A DNA stretch of 64,000 nt from contig CH003264.1 in the NCBI GenBank assembly GCA_000149265.1, positions 1,032,314 to 1,096,313 of the forward strand. The letters run 5' to 3'. Position numbers and translations under genes: made by a program. This document shows positions 22,001 through 32,103 of the stretch, in pieces (position 1 is the stretch's first letter; each line of letters starts with the position of its first letter). Origin of the DNA: Ciona savignyi (taxonomy: Eukaryota; Chordata; Ascidiacea; Phlebobranchia; Cionidae). Below the pieces are notes generated by a model. The model worked only from the letters and a program-made list of their open reading frames with translations. It had not been told where the DNA came from and did no database searches.

Positions 22001-23982
22001 AGTTATTGGCTGCGCAAACAAGTTTCACATCAACACCAACTAGCTTTAAAGCCTTTAGGACTTCTTGGGATTCATTCTTTCGCATAAATCCATTGTCAAC
22101 ATGGATTGCCACCACCTATTAAACTCATGGTTTTTTTATTGGAATAGGATACAAATGGGAAGACATATTATCTGTGTTTTTGGGTAAATTTTAGTTAGTG
22201 TAACATGTGTGATCGTAGGATTACCTTGTACCCACTTATAAAGAGAAAACAGTATAATTAATATAAGGTTTTTCAATGATGCTCTATTGGAATACACTAG
22301 ATCGTTGCAACATATTTTAAGCAGATTAAACTAACAGAGAATATTTTAAAAGGGGTCAGGGTGAAGATCGAACTAGGCTTCTGGTTGGTCTCAACCTCAT
22401 CCTTGCTTCGAAGTGATTTCTATAGTTAAAAAATCTATTCTTATTTTCTGTTTACTTACTTATCAGACTAAAAAATAAACTGTACTTGATGTGAAAATAA
22501 ATCCCCGGTTTATGTTTTGTATGTTCCCATCAACATGGATAAACATTATCATGCTGACCTATAATAAATATGCAAATACTATACTACGGTACTAACCTGC
22601 GATGGGTCAAGTGCTTTATAGCAGAGAGTGGCGAGCACGGTAGAGTCCACACCACCACTTACAAGAACTAGAACCTTTGATTTACCAACCATAGTTTTTA
22701 TTTTGTGAATACAAGCTGCCTCTCTGTTCGTCACAGTGTAATTACCTTTCAAACCTTTAAACAAAGATTTGACTTAGAGATTAATGACAACAATAGGCAA
22801 ATATACTTTTATTAAAACAAAAGCAACTTGTTATAAAAAGTCTAGGACTGAGGTCTAATATACTGGTACTAATGTTCAATCCAATATGTTAAAACTAAGT
22901 TTAAAAATTAAAATGTATATACTATTTAAACAATGTTGTGATACTACTACTACTAATATATATATTATTTAAAACAGGGGTTCTTAAACTGGGGGGCGCG
23001 CCCCCCTTGGGGGGCGTGAAGGCTTCTCAAGGGGGGCGCGAGCATGACAGTGACATATTTATGTAAAAGTGGATTTTCTGCACTTGTGAGTATAAAGACA
23101 AAATGTCGTAACAAACTGGATCTTCGATGTTTGTTGTCTTCAACAAAGCCTCGAATTAAACGACTAGTTTCCCTAAAAACAGTTGCATCCTTCACACTAA
23201 GCAGGGTTATGGCAAATAAATTATTGTTCTATTTTTCGCAAATTTGATTTTTGAGTAGGTGAGGCGTGAGCATAAATCACAAATCTCAAAGGAGGCGCGA
23301 CTAAAAAAGTTTAAGAACCACTGATTTAAAATGACTGTACTACCTGAGATATTGTAAAGAAAAGTTTTTAAGATTTGTTTTCCGTTGATTGTGAGATCAA
23401 CTTCAGGGTGAAACTGTACTCCGTAGATTTTCTTATCATTGCTTGCAATGGCAGTTACCAAACCATCTAAAAAACAAAAAGCAGAATTAGATTAGATTTT
23501 CTGAATTCTAAATCTGCTTATTTACCTGTGGAACTTGATTTTCCAACAATGGAGAAATCTTTTGCGACCTGATGCACTGAATCCCCATGGGTGAGTAGAA
23601 CACTCTGACGAGATTGATTAAGATCCTTAAAAATTGGACAACTTCTATCTAGTTCGGTTTCAAACATGCCGTCTTCACGGAAAACTTTAGTTTCCACAGT
23701 CCCACCAAATGTTTGGTTGATCAACTGCATTCCATAGCAAATACCGAGTATAGGGATTCCAAGATTAAAAATTTCCGGGTCGAAATCAGGAGCTTCACCA
23801 TTGTGAACGGAGGATGGCCCTCCTGAAATAATGATGCAGTGGCATCCAATCTCCTTTACTACCGACGCGCATGTCTGAAGCGGCAAAATCTGTGTGAAGA
23901 CATTCAGCTCTCGAACTCTTCGGTCAATTATTTTTCCATATTGCGAACCAGCATCGAGAATCACAACCACTTCAGTTGACAT
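19001..23982 (-). CDS. GMPS: GMP synthase (glutamine-hydrolysing)
   Basis: GMPS makes GMP from XMP, ATP and glutamine, the last step of de novo guanylate synthesis. Exons: 23982-23526, 23466-23344, 22754-22597, 22115-21945, 21768-21633, 21425-21221, 21165-21018, 20403-20293, 20128-19967, 19834-19724, 19252-19001. They join in frame to 677 codons (human 693). The glutamine amidotransferase domain shows ILDAGSQYGKIIDRRVREL, GICYGMQ with nucleophile Cys82, and QFHPEVD with the His-Glu pair. The ATP pyrophosphatase domain begins with the P-loop VLVSGGVDSTV, then VHIDNGFMRK, PEEKRKIIGDTF, GTLRPDLIESAS, IKTHHNDTELVR, HPFPGPGLAIRVICAEE and the C-terminal SRVLYDLTSKPPGTTEWE. A splice acceptor lies 8 nt before the ATG. 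Intron 2 carries a hAT element. Confidence 0.97.
22975..23323. mobile_element. Degenerate hAT element in GMPS intron 2
   Basis: Near-perfect terminal repeats (CAGGGGTTCTTAAACT, and the complement of CAGTGGTTCTTAAACT) and a perfect 8-bp target duplication ATTTAAAA (22967-22974 and 23324-23331) define the 349-bp element. Close to the left end there is a strong GC palindrome around an AscI-like GGCGCGCC. The interior retains a piece of transposase (see 23044-23247), so it derives from a coding hAT copy by internal deletion. Its right duplication ends 12 bp from the GMPS exon 2 boundary. Confidence 0.92.
23044..23247 (+). pseudogene. hAT transposase C-terminal remnant
   Basis: The fragment LCKSGFSALVSIKTKCRNKL with DLRCLLSSTKPRIKRLV resembles the C-terminal dimerisation end of hAT transposases of the ZBED5/SCAND3-like group, where the motif is CE-SGFS-L-IKTKYRN-L followed by LR-ALS-T-PRI--L. 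It lies wholly inside the hAT element and lacks the catalytic core, so it cannot encode an active enzyme. Confidence 0.75.
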
Positions 23983-24646
23983 GTTAAAGTCTAATAAAAC
24001 TACCTATTCATTAACAACTATTACAGATATCTAAGAAATATGTGGATATAATTTAAAATAAAATTGGACAACTGGCAATACGCACAAGAAGAATATTAAG
24101 GAGTGCTAGGACTACAGATTGTACCAATATTATTAATATTAGGGTAGGAAACATATATCTCATCTTGAATATCCTAAAAAACATTAACCAATTATTGACT
24201 AAAAATAGGTATAAACATTAACAAACCATGCATACAAATACATTTAACATGATAGTACATTACCCATTATACAAACAAAAATATTCCCATGCGGTCTAAC
24301 TTAGATCAAAGGTCGTCTGACTAAGTCTATGATAATCCAGAGCTATAAGAATGCTCATAATGCTAGATCCAGCATCGAAAATTGTTATGAAGGTACACTA
24401 TGTATGTTCAAGTGAATAGTGGTGTACAAGTTGTGTACACTTATCTAATTATTTGCGAAACAAAAAGTTAATGTTAATGCCATGTTGTTTAAAAATGATG
24501 ATACTGGTAGCCTGAATATAGTCGTATGACAAAATTAAAATCAAGAAAATTAGAAACAAAGCATAAATATAATTAGCAGCATTAGAAGTTTCAAACAAGT
24601 AAACTTTATCTAAACAAGGCTAATAGGTCAAATACATGAAAAAAAA
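23983..24646. other. Spacer between VPS25 and GMPS
   Basis: This spacer lies between two minus-strand genes. It must hold the VPS25 3' UTR and the GMPS promoter or leader. A splice acceptor at 23991-23993 (minus strand TAG) lies just before the GMPS start. Nothing else is recognisable in this AT-rich stretch. Confidence 0.45.
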
Positions 24647-25183
24647 TTAAGAAAAGAATTTGACACCGTCTTCACCAATAAGTTCCGCCTTGCCAGTTGT
24701 TTGTAAGATTTTAAGCGCATCGACAAGAATTTGTGCATCTAAATTGTGAAACTCTTGGTTTGTTGAGTTTGGTCCATTGGTAATCTCATGCAATGTGCAA
24801 ACAGTGTTATTAAGTCCTATTTCATTAACCCATTTGAAAATAATATCCGCCCATTGTGCAGTTGTCTTCCAAAATACACGGCAACTTGTTTTTTCTTTAT
24901 CCTCCCATTCTACATTTCCCTTTTTATTCAGAATGTCCAATATTTCCAAAACTGCTTGTTTTGACATCCGGCGATCTATGGCTTTGTTATGAAAAAGAGG
25001 AGAAGCAAGTGCATCTGCAATTCTCAAGCGAAAAAGATTGAAGTGATTGTGATAATCAAGAATAAGCGAACACCATGCTTCCGTTTGCTTGAACTTTGTA
25101 TCAGCGTTCTTTTGCATAGTGAAAAATGGAGGAAAATCGTACTGCCATGGCCAGTTAAATCCACTGGTAGTCGTCATATTCAA
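24647..25183 (-). CDS. VPS25: Vacuolar protein-sorting protein 25 (ESCRT-II)
   Basis: VPS25 is the ESCRT-II subunit, present in two copies, that recruits ESCRT-III (VPS20/CHMP6) during sorting of ubiquitinated cargo into multivesicular bodies. The single exon encodes 178 residues, against 176 in human. Conserved features are the N-terminal FNWPWQYDFPPFFTMQ, TKFKQTEAWCSLIL, DALASPLFHNKAI, the first winged-helix end KKGNVEWEDKEKTSCRVFWK, the segment WADIIFKWVNEIGLNNTVCT, and the second winged helix TLHEITNG through VKFFS. The first ATG in the open frame is used. The gene is intronless here, although vertebrate VPS25 has several introns. Confidence 0.96.
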   Translation of the reverse strand: MNMTTTSGFNWPWQYDFPPFFTMQKNADTKFKQTEAWCSLILDYHNHFNLFRLRIADALASPLFHNKAIDRRMSKQAVLEILDILNKKGNVEWEDKEKTSCRVFWKTTAQWADIIFKWVNEIGLNNTVCTLHEITNGPNSTNQEFHNLDAQILVDALKILQTTGKAELIGEDGVKFFS

Positions 25184-27069
25184 AAATTTTTATTTCTCTG
25201 CCAAATCTGTAATGGTTAATACTAAAAGCAAAGAATGACAAAAATACAAGTATCCCTGAAATATTGATATACCAAGTTGTACTCAGATCAATATGTTAGT
25301 TATCGTTATAATGTAGACCCTAACAAGTTTAAGGGGAAGAGGTGTGATCTTATTTTTTAAAATTTACAGATGGCAGTCAAATTTAAAAGGGATTGTCAGT
25401 GTTAAGGCCCCGCTGGTGGCCCTTTATTTTCCTTTTTTAATAATAACGGTTAATAAACAACTATTTCTTTTTTTAATAGGCATTTTCAGTGATAATACTA
25501 ACTGTGCCATTATATTACTGCACCACACAAAATAAAAATACAAAATGTTGATATAGAGATCGCATCAATCGCTATTCATGCATATCGAAAAAATATACGG
25601 TAGTAATGACATTGCTGTTAGTTAGGAAAAGATATTACATTCATGTTTATCCAAGTATGTGAGAACACACACGGGAAAATATAGTAAAGTTTTAAACTGT
25701 ATATAGTTTAATTTTATAAAAAGCTAGTACAATCTTACCATTATAACGCCAGTCGGTAAAAATAACATTTTATTTCTCAACTTATTTTGAGTAAAGAAAT
25801 TGATAATCCACAATCATTGGCTGACATGGTGATGATGGTAGTTGTTCAGTCGTTTTAACCAATTTGTAATAAATTTGCTAAATGTGTATAAGTTGTTGTC
25901 AGGTATTACTATAAATTCGTAACAAATTGAATGATTCCGTAACCTAACTTTAATGTTATGGAAATACCAGAATTCCACATTTTCCTTTGTTACGTCACAT
26001 ACGAACTGGGACAAAAAAGCGATCGGAAAATCAGATTTTTTATTATGTTATTGTAGGTTACTGTGGGGGGCAATGACAAGGTTATGGGAGGGGAAATATT
26101 CAAGCTGTTTTGGATAATTCAGATTGCGACCATTAGTCAACTTAAATTGAATCCTATACCCCGCGCAGGAAGTCTTGTATGGTCAAAATTATTTTATTTA
26201 TTTAATAAAATATGCCCTATATCCACTAACAAACTGATCGGTGAAAAGGCAACTACCACGTATATATGCATCATGGGTAGGGTTAATATATGTGCGTTTG
26301 GGTCACTTTTAAAGTCTGTTTTTATTCTTTCAGCGTTTACCAACACACTTAGCTCTTCGGCTGGTCGATAAGTTATACACACGAAGTCGGTTAACAAATA
26401 TAGCCTAACAATTTTATCAGCTTTGATTATTGTTTTGGAGTATCTACATAACTTCCTTAGATAACACATTTTCCCTGTAATTTAATAAGTTTGGACGATC
26501 CAACAACAAAATTTTGCACGAAATTCAGCTTTTAATTTATAGTAACAACACTTTGAACGAAGCCGTGGTTCATACTTGACACTGTACTCCATTCATTTCT
26601 CTCCGGCTCGAACATTTCAATATATTGGTATGACGTTAATTGATCCCAGCTGCACGAGAATAATAAATGGTTTAGTTAGCCTTATCTCTGCGGTCGTTTT
26701 ACACAACTCGCTTCTTACCCGCCAACTAAATATACTCGTCCATTTAAAGAGCAGGCGAAACCTTGTGATCGGTTGGTTTCCAACATTTTACCTTTGGACC
26801 ATTGATTTTGTCTGACTTGATAACAGTCAAGGTGGTACCTGACCACTTGTTTTCTGGTGGTTTTGTCTTTAAAATAAGATAAACGTAATTTTTCAGTTCT
26901 CTATGAACATCAATTCGTGCTTACCTTGAACTGTTTCCGTTTCTCTTCCTGAAAAAAACAATATCGTAACTACAAAAGATACGAACAATATTAATCCAAT
27001 GAATGAATTGATGGTACATTATTTAAATAAAAGTGCAATTATTATCGGTATATAATGTAAATAGGTAGC
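25184..27069. other. Intergenic region between the kinase-Kelch gene and VPS25
   Basis: AT-rich sequence with no supported exon. A block at about 26266-26345 is repeated in diverged form at 27356-27430 inside the next gene's last intron. ORFs of 79-102 codons here have no recognisable domain and are probably chance. Confidence 0.45.
26266..26345. repeat. Dispersed repeat, copy 1 (copy 2 at 27356-27430)
   Basis: Both copies, on the plus strand, carry the series ATGGGTAGGG or GGCGGGATGATAT, then TGTGCGTTTGGGTC or TGTGTGTTTAGGTC, then TTTTAAA and TTCTTTCAGCGTTT or CTTTCATCGTTT. The similarity is clear but patchy, as expected of an old interspersed repeat. The family is not identified. Confidence 0.45.
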
Positions 27070-30000
27070 TTAAATGTCTAGGTTTTCATTTTTCACGGAT
27101 ATATTAAAATGTATAATACCGATATCGTAGATAACGTCGCCGCAATTAACAGTGGCAAATCCATTTTTATGTGGAGTTCTTGTGACGTCATTAACACTAA
27201 AGTCGACTGGATTGTATCTTTCGACCACTGAGTTACCACCGCCGATTAGATATATGTAATCTGTAAGTAGAAATTGTAGTTGAGCGACAAAACAAATGAT
27301 ATAGACCAAACTAAAGGAAGAAGAAAAAAATAAACGAAAAGGATAATTGTAATATCTATGCGTCATCGGCGGGATGATATGTGTGTTTAGGTCGTCATTT
27401 TTAAAATCAGTCCCTTCTTTCATCGTTTGGTTTCTCTAATTACATCCTTTAGAGGTAGCATGAAATCAAGGCGTAATGACCTCAACGTGTGCACACCAAA
27501 GGCGAACTTGTCATTGTTACATAATGCTGACTAAAGTTTATCTTAATTAAAAAAAACAGTATTGTACCATAAAGAAAATTACCCCCAACTGTGACTGCGC
27601 GGTGGCCGAATCTTTTGCGTCTTAGATTGCCACACTCACACCAGATATTGGATTCAGGGTCATAACATTCAATAGTTTGGACCACACTCGATCCGTTTGC
27701 TATTCCCCCAAACACGAATATTCTTTCTGAAATCCGTAGATTAAATTATTCAGTTTTGCAAAAAATATTTAAAAGAACTGTGAATTAAATATGGTTAACA
27801 CATACCTTGAAATACTGTTGCTGCTGCGTGTGACCTCGGTCTTAACATAGGGGGTTTTCCCTGCCACGCCGGTTCGTCGGCATTGAGGTCCAAACTAACA
27901 ACTCCGCTCTTCGTGATGACGTAAATGCAGTTGTTAAGCGTTGTGGCTGTTGAATTTTCCCACTCAAATTCCAATTTCTGTCATTATTTTGATCAAAATT
28001 GGATGTGCTGGTAAATTTTATCGGCTAAAATACACCTTATATTATATGTTTATTTTTTTTAACGTTTGCACATACGTAGTTAAACGTATATAATACCGAA
28101 GCGGTAAACTTCGTAAGATCTACCGCATAAGTTAACGCAGAACATATGTTTTATTACCGGTAGCTTGGAGAACTTGCGTGTTAGCACCCGGTACTTTATG
28201 ACTTGACAGCAGCCTGGCTCAGTGTTGACAAACATAATGATGGACGATTCTAAGAAAGAAACAAAAAACAGCAAGTTTCGCTTTTGTTCAATTGAAAGTT
28301 CATACCAACACACGAGATGGGAGTGGAAACAGAAAATTTCCGCTCGTTCGCTTTCTCAAATGGGAAGGAAAAAGAACTCAGTGGCGAAGAAAATGTCTTT
28401 GAGCTTGGAAGTGATATATGATCTGATAACACCATAACTACATCGCCAATTTCTTTTAGTAGCAAACCGGGATTTAACCGTCCATATTCCTCATCGAGAT
28501 CTTCTCGAACTGAAAATAAAAGAAATATGTAGAATTTTTCTACAGTTAGATGTATGTTTGTTAAGTCTTGCATAATTTTATTTAAAATATGAAAGGTGTC
28601 CATACCGATGTATTTACGATTGACTAGTCGTACAAAATGTTTTATTACGATTGAGTAGTCCATAGGTAAAAAAGTGTATATATTTTACTCTTAATTTTTG
28701 TTTAAATTTTATGGTCCAAATTTGTGACCCTGGTGATATTATTTCATATTCGAATATGTTTATTAACCTGTTCCTATGTGTGGCCTTTGGGATGGTTCCT
28801 GACTCCAACACTTGTGCATTGTCTCATTCAATAGAATAAAAATGTTTAGGTCGTCGAACTTCCCTGTTAACTCAAGTCGAACCTCGTCCAGTCGCCTCTT
28901 ATCGGGACGTTGATTTCGTGTTATTATGGTTGAGATTATAAGCGAAAGGTTGACACCGGTGCCGTGGTAGACCCGGGTGCGAGATAATATCTCGTAGATA
29001 ATCATCGCCAGACTGAAACGTGAAGTTTAATTAAAACCATCTTCTCCCAAGAAATCTAGGTGACAGGCGCGCTAAGTCTACTGATTTCTTAACAGATTTG
29101 AGCTGTTTTGTTTATTGAATATCTGGGACACCTTTGTTAAAAATGGAAATGAAGCAACTGAACGTAACAATTAACCATTATGTTATTATTTTTTACTGTA
29201 CTAAAGTTGGAATCCATCATGAGGTCGTCCCTAAAGCCGTTTTTTTTATAATATTAGGTATCAATATAATATTATGTACAACATTTTATAATATTATGTC
29301 CATTATAGTATATGTATCAACCGCGTCATTCGGCCACACGACTGTTCATCCTTTTATATCCGTACCTATAAACGTCCATGGCTGTGGTCCGTGGGGTTGT
29401 TATATCCGCTAAGAATTCCGGTGCAGAATAAAGGGCTGTGTGTTGATTGTTCGAGTTTCCCTGGACCGTGCTAGCGGCTCCGGAGGACAGGGCGATCTGG
29501 GACGCCCCAAAGTCAGCCACCTTGGCATGCAGGTCGGAAGTGAGGAGAATGTTCTGGGGTTTTAGATCTCCATGCACAACGGACTTGCTTTGGGTGAAGT
29601 AATGAAGAAAGGCGATGGCGTCGCACATTTCTTTCACTAGTCTTGAAAAGAGTAATTATATACCTAATTTCGTTGTGTAAACCATGAAATCATAGAACCA
29701 CTTTAGCTAAACATATCAAATTTAACATGCTCTAAGTATATTTTTAATGAGATTAAAAAGGCATTAAAGAAAAAACTTGTTATTAACAGTAAAACCATCA
29801 AACTTTTAACCTTAATAACAACGACGTCTCAAAGACTAAATAGGCGAAGGTATGGTTATTTAATGCCGCCAATAAGTGTAATCCCACCTTAATCGCAAAG
29901 CCCAGGGTATTTTTTCAATGTTCTTATTCAAAATAAAATCGTCCAGGTTTCCACCGCTCATAAAGTCCATTATGATTCCAAAGCAGTTTGACCACACAGT

Positions 30001-30316
30001 GATGCCCTGCACTTGCACAATGTTTTGATGATGCACGTTCTGTAGTATATCAGCTTCGTGTGCAACACTGAAAACATAGAACGAATAAGTCTTTGATAGA
30101 AGCCATGCTGATGGATAAGATATACTACGTTTTCTTGGTATGCTCTGAGTCCCTGGCTGTTCCTTGTATCTGGAAGCACTTTACAGCGATTTCGCCTAGC
30201 TTCTTATGAAAACAATGCCGAACTCGTCCGAAACTGCCATAGCCAATCACTCCTGAAGTATCGCATTGTGTGTTCAGCTCTGTAGCATCATATACTGGTA
30301 CGGAAGCATCAGTCAT
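27070..30316 (-). CDS. RIPK-like protein kinase fused to Kelch repeats
   Basis: Exons: 30316-30129, 30067-29888, 29641-29366, 29012-28768, 28509-28306, 28249-28158, 27977-27806, 27726-27583, 27260-27070; 563 codons in frame. The kinase domain (about residues 18-300) has a glycine loop GYGSFGRV (G25, G27, G30), Lys46 in AVKCF, an alpha-C HEADIL, a catalytic loop HGDLKPQN (D148, K150) with Gly in place of Arg in HRD, a DFG motif at 166-168 (DFGAS) and SAPEFL. It looks TKL/RIPK-like. A Ser-rich linker (SSPLSSFSFPFEKAN) leads to Kelch-type repeats from about residue 365: RIFVFGGI with IECYDPESNIW, RRKRFGHRAVTVGG, and YIYLIGGG with VERYNP. Only three or four blades are visible. It is probably an active kinase with a beta-propeller partner-binding half. 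No orthologue name can be given. It is head-to-head with an ephrin gene. Confidence 0.82.
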
Positions 30317-32103
30317 TTTCTTGTCTATTGAGCACTTCGTAAAATTTTACTTTTGCCCTTATTTGTACGATTCTTTATAAACGCTGTACGTCTCGGCTGT
30401 ATTTATTTAGACACAACAGACACAAAGTAATTTCTATCACAGTCAGCGACTGGCGAAAACAGGAAAGCGTTATTGTTGTTGCAATTAGTAATGGTGCATT
30501 TGTACTAAGAAAAGGCCCAACCTGCTTTTACTAACTTCACGTTTTACGGAAATCACGTGAATCGTGAGGAATAAAGTAAATTTCTTACTATTTACGTTGA
30601 AGGCAACTGGTCATAACGACATTGTTGCATGTTGTAAATTGTGCACGTATTGTATGATTTGTTGGCCATGTGGTTGCGCAGGGCACCACTCGTACAAATT
30701 CTTCTCGTGAATTTCCGTTTGAAAATTGAATTAAATGGTTTAAATATAACATAATCATTTGTATTTAAATGCCGTTTTCCATTTTTTGCATTTTTAGCCC
30801 TTTTACAATATATTTTAATCATATACTCGGCGAACACATATGGGTTTACATATTAAAGAACCAAACTGTAATCAGTCAATATGGTAAGAAACTTTGTATT
30901 AGTAAGCCAAGGGCCGTATGCGTATGACTAAATATTTGTGTATTTTTATCTCACATTTAAATCAGGCACTTTGCTCAATGCAGTGCATTAAATTTGCGAT
31001 ATATCAACATAATATTCGACTTGCGAGTACTCATGTAATTTAGCCTTTCGCCATAATGCATCAAACTACAACAGAAAGAGCAAATAAATTGAAATAAATT
31101 GGATAATTTTTGCATATCAATAATACAATCCGATTTGTTTCCCGATTTCTGTTAATCATGCAATAAGAACCTGGTAAGTGTTCAATGTAAGTTGTAAAAC
31201 ATAGTGTGGTGTTAAAAAAGGTTATTGCAATAAAAACTGTGTCCTCCAGAAACTGAATGAGAAAAACAACAGACAAAAAATTCGCGAGTAAAAGATGTCA
31301 GTTATAACAAAGTCACTATATTTTCATAGCAGATTATACACAGATTTACGATCATTTTTATAAATCCTTTAGATTACTTAACACATCACACTCTAGGTGT
31401 GTTGTTCTGAAACCATTTGTCCAAATAAAGTTATTGCGATAATGAGAGATCAAGTTTAATCCTAATTATCACGATAGCACCGAACTAATTACCGCCAGAG
31501 TGATAACAATGAATTTCTTCTCGTGATTTGATTGCTGTATAAGAGCTACACGGTCGTCGAGTCAATCATTTCTACGTACGTTCACTCTAGGTGCGCAACA
31601 GAGCAAACAGTCCGGTTTAAATCGTCCTCATTTTGAATTCGAGAGAAAAACAAAGAAGTTCGGTCTGTGTTCCATCAAAAGACAGTCAGACGTGGTAACC
31701 ACACAGAAACGAGCATAGTTTGCACACGTAAAGACCGAGGGCCTAAAATAATTAAGTTTTGGTTACTTGGCAGTTAATGAGAATATGGTCAAGCTTTGGA
31801 CGTGTATAAGGGTCTGAAAATTCAGGCAACATTATATTTCCCAATGCCATACGCAGGAAAATGTTATAATAAACTGTATACGGAATCTCTGCATTATGTT
31901 CCTCATGCATTAGCCATTGCAATAATTTCAAGCATCAGTTAGGCTAAAGAATGTATGTCTTTTATCTTGCAGAAATCTTAAACATAATTATTTCTGCAAG
32001 ACAAAATAAGATAGAACAATATAACAGAAAATTAATCGTTGTTTGTTATTTTGCAGTAATCGCTTTTGTATCTATTAAAATAGTGAGTGAATAAACAATC
32101 AGA
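30317..32103. promoter_or_regulatory. Shared upstream region of kinase-Kelch and ephrin gene 1
   Basis: This 1.8-kb region separates two divergent genes. On the ephrin side it contains a group of GATA motifs and a TATA-like box (31438-31545), a stable hairpin (31959-32007) and a splice acceptor at 32055-32056, 47 nt before the ephrin ATG. On the kinase side a lone acceptor (30325-30327) lies 8 nt before the ATG. No coding exon is visible. Confidence 0.4.
31438..31545 (+). promoter_or_regulatory. GATA-motif cluster with TATA-like box upstream of ephrin gene 1
   Basis: Within 110 bp there are GATAA at 31438, TTATC at 31466, GATAG at 31473, GATAA at 31502 and then TATAAGAG at 31538. This could be a proximal promoter: a start site about 30 bp after the TATA-like box would fall near 31570. 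The role is inferred from motif density only. Confidence 0.3.
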
